Source: Maricaulis sp963975345 (GTDB taxonomy: Bacteria > Pseudomonadota > Alphaproteobacteria > Caulobacterales > Maricaulaceae). From it: a stretch of DNA of 64,000 nt. The notes beneath the pieces were generated by a model that saw only the letters and a list, made by a program, of their open reading frames with translations, ran no database searches and was not told where the DNA came from. The first letter of the stretch is position 1. Every line of letters starts with the position of its first letter. Both the position numbers and the translations under genes were made by a program. This document shows, in pieces, positions 60,275 to 64,000 of this stretch. Location of the stretch: positions 248,001 through 312,000 of the forward strand of contig NZ_CAXBGE010000003.1 in the NCBI RefSeq assembly GCF_963975345.1, given 5' to 3'.

Positions 60275-60694
60275 CTATGCCTTGCTGTCGTCCGCATCAT
60301 CCGCGTGGAGATCGCGCAGCACTTGCGGCCGCGCCAGCAATTGATCGACATGGCTGGCCGTTTCAAAGCTGTTATCGGCGTGGAAATGCAGTTCCGGCGT
60401 AAATTTCAGCTCGATCTCGCGGCCCAGACGGCCGCGCAGAAAGCTCGCGCCGCGATTGAGCGCCTTCGCCAGAGCGGCGGGCTCGCCTGGGCCGAGCGGC
60501 GCGACATAGACTTTCGCCACGCGCAGATCGGAACTCATCCGCACTTCACTGACCGTGATCAAGGCTTTTTCGAGCTCGGGGTCGCGCAGATCACCACGCG
60601 CCAGCAGCGTCACGAGCGCGTGGCGAATGATCTCGCCCGCACGCAGCTGGCGCTGGGTCGCCGATTTCGGTTCGCGGGTTGGTTTACGGGCCAT
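60275..60694 (-). CDS. rbfA: Ribosome-binding factor A
   Basis: A 139-residue 30S maturation factor. GEIIRHALVTLL and VSEVRMSSDLRVAKVYV form the KH-like fold, and the acidic tail HADDADDSKA ends it. The start at 60694 is chosen because GGAGAGG lies 6 bases before it; upstream in-frame codons are not conserved. It normally follows infB directly, but here two other genes separate them. Confidence 0.95.
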   Translation of the reverse strand: MARKPTREPKSATQRQLRAGEIIRHALVTLLARGDLRDPELEKALITVSEVRMSSDLRVAKVYVAPLGPGEPAALAKALNRGASFLRGRLGREIELKFTPELHFHADNSFETASHVDQLLARPQVLRDLHADDADDSKA

Positions 60695-60979
60695 GACGCG
60701 CCTCTCCGAGGTCGGCGGCGCAGAGGTCAAATCGCTGCACCGCAAGGCGCGCGGGTTTACGCTGGTTAGTGCCTTGATGCAAGTCGCGCGCGCCAGCTGC
60801 GGGATTGCCGAAGTTTCACAATTCACGCGCCTTCGTGATCCGTCACCCGACAGATGTTACTGGCAGACGTGACCCGTCCGGGTAAAACAGAATTATTCGC
60901 GCATCGAGGGTCATGATATCCGCCAATCGACCGCCGAATGTCCGGCTGGGGGGCCGAATGGACAAAACGGGGTAGACTT

Positions 60980-61462
60980 ATGATCAAGCTTACATTCGCC
61001 GCCATGGCGGCACTTGGCCTTACCTCAGCGGTGATGGCTGATGCCGATAGCGACCGCGCTGTCGCTGAAGCCTATCTGACTGCTTACGAGAATCAGGACT
61101 ATGACACGATGCGCGCCCTCTATGCCACGGACGCCAATTTCGTGGATCCAACATCCTTCCATCTCCCGCAAATGCCGCCGATTGACTGGCAAGGCCCCGA
61201 TACGATCATCGACGGGATTGCGAGCTGGGGGATATCCGGTCTGGAATACCATCTCGACCGTAGCTACACCGCCTCCGGCGCCGTGGTTTTCGATGGCAAT
61301 GCCGATGTTATCTACGCGACGCCTTCGGGGCCTCGCATCTTCACTTACCCGATCGTGACAATTATCACTGTCAGCAACGGGCTCGTGGTCGAGCACCGCG
61401 ACTACACCGACTACGCCAATAGCCGAGAGATCACCCCCGAAGCTACTGCGAACGACAACTAG
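60980..61462 (+). CDS. Secreted NTF2-like (SnoaL-fold) protein, copy 1
   Basis: A 160-residue protein with a signal peptide (TFAAMAALGLTSAVMADA) and an NTF2/SnoaL alpha+beta barrel: AEAYLTAYENQDYDTMRALY helix, NFVDPTSFH strand and the closing VEHRDYTDYANS. It should bind a small ligand in a periplasmic pocket; no catalytic site can be assigned. A paralog follows 44 bases downstream. The pair is on the strand opposite to rbfA and infB. Confidence 0.75.
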   Translation: MIKLTFAAMAALGLTSAVMADADSDRAVAEAYLTAYENQDYDTMRALYATDANFVDPTSFHLPQMPPIDWQGPDTIIDGIASWGISGLEYHLDRSYTASGAVVFDGNADVIYATPSGPRIFTYPIVTIITVSNGLVVEHRDYTDYANSREITPEATANDN

Positions 61463-61506
61463 CCGGTCGCGCCTGCGATCTTCTAACCCAATTCAAGGAA
61501 CTCACC

Positions 61507-62001
61507 ATGAAAGCTACTCTCACTGCGATCATCGCGACACTTTGCCTGGCGACCGCCGCCAACGCACAGGACATGTCAGACGCTGAACGCGTCGCCCGCG
61601 AGTACATGGAAGCCTATTCCAATATCGATTGGGACGGGATGCTCGCCCTGAGCGATGAAAATATTGTCTTCACCGACGAAACCGGAATGGGCGAAGGCGT
61701 GCCCGCCGAGGGTTATCGCGATGAAGGCATTGCCGAACGCCGCGCTTCGCTACAGGCCTTCAGCGAAGGCTCTCACCCGATCACGCTGGGCTTCCAGTGG
61801 GATACGGTATTCGAGAGCAATGGCCAGGTCGTCTTCATGGGCGAGGTCAATGCGCTCTTTCCCACCCAGGCTGAGGGCCAGCTCTTCAGTTGGCGCAGCC
61901 CGCAGGTTTCCGTCATCACCGTCCGGGACGGGAAAGTCGTCGAGCATCGCGATTTTGCCAACTACGTGAGCCCCGAACAGAGCATGGTGGCCGCACAATA
62001 G
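61507..62001 (+). CDS. Secreted NTF2-like protein, copy 2
   Basis: A 164-residue paralog of the gene before it. It has a signal peptide (TAIIATLCLATAANA) and the same fold: REYMEAYSNIDWDGMLALS helix, NIVFTDETG strand, and VVEHRDFANYVSPEQ near the end. The conserved VEHRD-F/Y-N/D-Y segment is shared with copy 1. The tandem pair is probably one operon ending at the terminator before infB. Function unknown. Confidence 0.75.
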   Translation: MKATLTAIIATLCLATAANAQDMSDAERVAREYMEAYSNIDWDGMLALSDENIVFTDETGMGEGVPAEGYRDEGIAERRASLQAFSEGSHPITLGFQWDTVFESNGQVVFMGEVNALFPTQAEGQLFSWRSPQVSVITVRDGKVVEHRDFANYVSPEQSMVAAQ

Positions 62002-62023
62002 CGGCACCAACCGAGCAGACAGG

Positions 62024-62056
62024 AAAAAGGGCGGCCCCGATGGAGCCGCCCTTTTT
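62024..62056. terminator. Bidirectional terminator between NTF2-like gene and infB
   Basis: Perfect 12-base stem AAAAAGGGCGGC (62024-62035) / GCCGCCCTTTTT (62045-62056) with a 9-base loop. The A and T tracts allow termination of both the rightward NTF2-like genes and the leftward infB transcript. Confidence 0.93.
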
Positions 62057-62082
62057 TATGATTGACGATGATGCGCCGCAAA

Positions 62083-64000
62083 CTAGCCGTTGCTCTCAAG
62101 CTTGCGTGGCACTTCGATGATCTCGAAGCACTCGATCTTGTCGCCCTTCTGGATCTCCTGATACTCGATGAAGCCCATGCCGCACTCGGTGCCGGCTTTC
62201 ACTTCCTTCACTTCTTCCTTGAAGCGTTTCAGGGTCGACAGATGACCTTCGTGCACGACGGTGTCGTTGCGCAGCAGGCGAACACCACAGCCACGCTTGA
62301 CGACGCCTTCGGTCACACGGCAACCGGCAGCCTTGCCAAAGCGGGTGATGTTGAAGACCTCCAGAATGTCGGCGTAACCGATGAAGTTTTCGCGCTTCTC
62401 CGGGGCCAGCATGCCCTCCATCGTATTGCGCACATCATCGATGACATCATAGATCACCGAGTAATAGCGGATTTCGACTTTTTCACGCTCGGCAAGGTCG
62501 CGAGCCTGTTTGTTGGCGCGGACGTTGAACGCGAAGATCGGCGAGCCCGATGATTTGGCCAGCAAGACGTCGCCCTCATTGACGCCGCCTGGCGCCGCGA
62601 GCACGATTTTCGCTTGGACTTCATCATTGCCAAGCCGCTGGAGCGACTGCTTGATGGCCTCGGCTGAACCCTGGACATCGGCCTTGATCAGCAGCGGCAT
62701 TTCCTTGGTCTGGTTTTCCTGCAGACGCGCCATCATCAGCTCGAGCGAAGTGCCCAAGCCAACATTCTGGCTCCCCGACTCAGAGCGGGTCTTGCGCTGA
62801 CGGTACATCGCGATCTCGCGAGCCCGGCTTTCATTCTCGACCACGGCAAACACTTCGCCCGGATCGGGAGCCCCATCAAGGCCCAACACTTCGACCGGAA
62901 CCGACGGACCGGCTTCGGACAGGGTTTGGCCACGCTCATTGGTCAGGGCGCGCACACGGCCCCACTGGCCGCCGGCAACCAGAAGGTCACCGCGTTTCAG
63001 CGTACCGCGACGAACCAGAACGGTTGCGACAGAACCGCGACCCTTGTCGATCTTGCTTTCGATCACCACGCCTTCGGCATCGCGGTCCGGACGGGCCTTC
63101 AGGTCGAGCAATTCGGCCTGGAGCAAAATGGCATCCGTCAGCTCATCAAGACCGGTCCGCTTCTTGGCGGAGATATTGACGGACTGAACGTCGCCAGACA
63201 TGGCCTCAACGACGATGTCCTGCTGCAGCAGGTCAGTGATGACTTTTTGCGGATCGGCTTCGTGCTTGTCGATCTTGTTGACCGCGACGATGATCGGAGT
63301 GCCAGCCGCCTTGGCGAATTTGATCGCCTCGATGGTCTGCGGCTTCACGGAATCGTCGGCTGCGACCACGATAATCACGATATCGGTCGCTTCGGCGCCG
63401 CGCGAACGCATTGCCGAGAAGGCCGCATGGCCTGGCGTGTCGAGGAAGGTGATCTTGTCGCCCGACTTCAACTGCACCTGGTAGGCGCCGATATGCTGGG
63501 TGATGCCACCGGCTTCGCCAGCAACGACATCGGTTGAACGCAGGGCGTCGAGCAGCGAGGTCTTGCCGTGATCGACATGACCCATGATCGCCACGACTGG
63601 TGCGCGCTTGACCTTGCTCTCTTCCGGATCGTCGATGGCGATAAAGCCGGTTTCGACATCAGATTCAGAGACCCGCTTCACCGTGTGACCGAAATCTTCG
63701 ACGATCAGCTCGGCGTCATCGGCTTCCAACACGTCGTCCATACGGACCATCTGGCCCTGTTTCATCAGATATTTGATGACGTCCATCGAGCGTTCGGCCA
63801 TCCGGTTAGCCAGATCGGCAACGGTGATCGATTCCGGAACGATAACTTCGCGGGAAATTTTCTCGCGCGCTGCCCCACCGTCACTGCGGCGCTGTTTTTC
63901 ACGCTCGCGGGCACGGCGGACCGAAGCGAGTGAACGTTGACGGTCCTCATCACCCTCGAGGATGTTCTGGATCGTCAGCTTGCCGCGGCGGCGGCTATCA
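62083..64000 (-). CDS. infB: Translation initiation factor IF-2, 5' part beyond window
   Basis: The frame is open to the window edge, so about 638 codons of a longer gene are seen. Its N-terminal part is basic and helical (DSRRRGKLTIQNILEG..., then the EVIVPESITVADLANRM region, the IF2_N fold). G-domain motifs are GHVDHGKTSLL, DTPGHAAFSAM and NKIDKHEA, and domains II-IV follow to the end IECFEIIEVPRKLE. IF-2 brings initiator tRNA to the ribosome. In most bacteria nusA lies upstream and rbfA downstream; here two secreted-protein genes follow. Confidence 0.97.
   Translation of the reverse strand, partial: DSRRRGKLTIQNILEGDEDRQRSLASVRRAREREKQRRSDGGAAREKISREVIVPESITVADLANRMAERSMDVIKYLMKQGQMVRMDDVLEADDAELIVEDFGHTVKRVSESDVETGFIAIDDPEESKVKRAPVVAIMGHVDHGKTSLLDALRSTDVVAGEAGGITQHIGAYQVQLKSGDKITFLDTPGHAAFSAMRSRGAEATDIVIIVVAADDSVKPQTIEAIKFAKAAGTPIIVAVNKIDKHEADPQKVITDLLQQDIVVEAMSGDVQSVNISAKKRTGLDELTDAILLQAELLDLKARPDRDAEGVVIESKIDKGRGSVATVLVRRGTLKRGDLLVAGGQWGRVRALTNERGQTLSEAGPSVPVEVLGLDGAPDPGEVFAVVENESRAREIAMYRQRKTRSESGSQNVGLGTSLELMMARLQENQTKEMPLLIKADVQGSAEAIKQSLQRLGNDEVQAKIVLAAPGGVNEGDVLLAKSSGSPIFAFNVRANKQARDLAEREKVEIRYYSVIYDVIDDVRNTMEGMLAPEKRENFIGYADILEVFNITRFGKAAGCRVTEGVVKRGCGVRLLRNDTVVHEGHLSTLKRFKEEVKEVKAGTECGMGFIEYQEIQKGDKIECFEIIEVPRKLESNG

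Overview
The window is a chromosomal segment of a high-GC alphaproteobacterium, most likely from the Caulobacterales/Maricaulales side (Hyphomonadaceae-like). The evidence is the conserved neighbourhood dnaA-rpsT-enoyl-CoA hydratase-mutM-ubiE-ubiB-coaC-coaB-dut, GANTC (CcrM-type) sites clustered at the dnaA promoter, a Caulobacter-like DnaA, a FadL porin, a fabA-fabB-fabI set and the infB/rbfA/truB/rpsO/pnp block. This placement is an inference from gene content and order. No 16S gene is present.

Layout. 1-15.4 kb is mostly accessory: a truncated AAA_13-type ATPase at the left edge, a redox protein and a secreted protein facing a MarR-type regulator with a cysteine cluster (two promoters seem to share one -35), a MOSC protein, tRNA-Arg(CCG), an ArsR/membrane-protein pair, a FadL porin, an SDR, a DUF3857/transglutaminase protein, an ABC ATPase, a zf-CHCC protein, a DASS transporter and a parDE module. 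15.5-19.5 kb holds polA, a nested palindromic repeat with compensatory changes, and a CPBP protease.

19.8-34.7 kb reads leftward. It contains dnaA-dnaN-recF and gyrB, separated by an Anbu-type proteasome-like cluster (ATP-grasp, alpha-E, transglutaminase, Anbu) and a LysE exporter; upstream of dnaA lie rpsT, an enoyl-CoA hydratase, a TraB/GumN protein and mutM. From 34.9 kb the genes turn rightward: ubiE, ubiB, a lone protoglobin, a split coaC/coaB pair, dut and cysK. The switch may mark an origin-proximal change of leading strand.

41.2-56.7 kb is mixed: a PIF1-like helicase, a MoeB/ThiF protein, two tandem secreted S9 peptidases with superposable catalytic triads, a metallo-beta-lactamase-fold protein, fabA-fabB-fabI (unsaturated fatty acid synthesis) ending in a strong terminator, a probable PUA/EVE-like-HNH endonuclease, an acyltransferase and a membrane LytTR regulator. 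56.7-64 kb is the translation block pnp-rpsO-truB-rbfA...infB, read leftward, with a secreted NTF2-like gene pair inserted on the other strand between rbfA and infB.

Most of the window is ordinary chromosome. The best candidates for new biology are the Anbu cluster inside the replication operon, the shared-promoter MarR/MOSC locus, the HNH protein with a putative modified-base-reader domain, and the structured repeat after polA.
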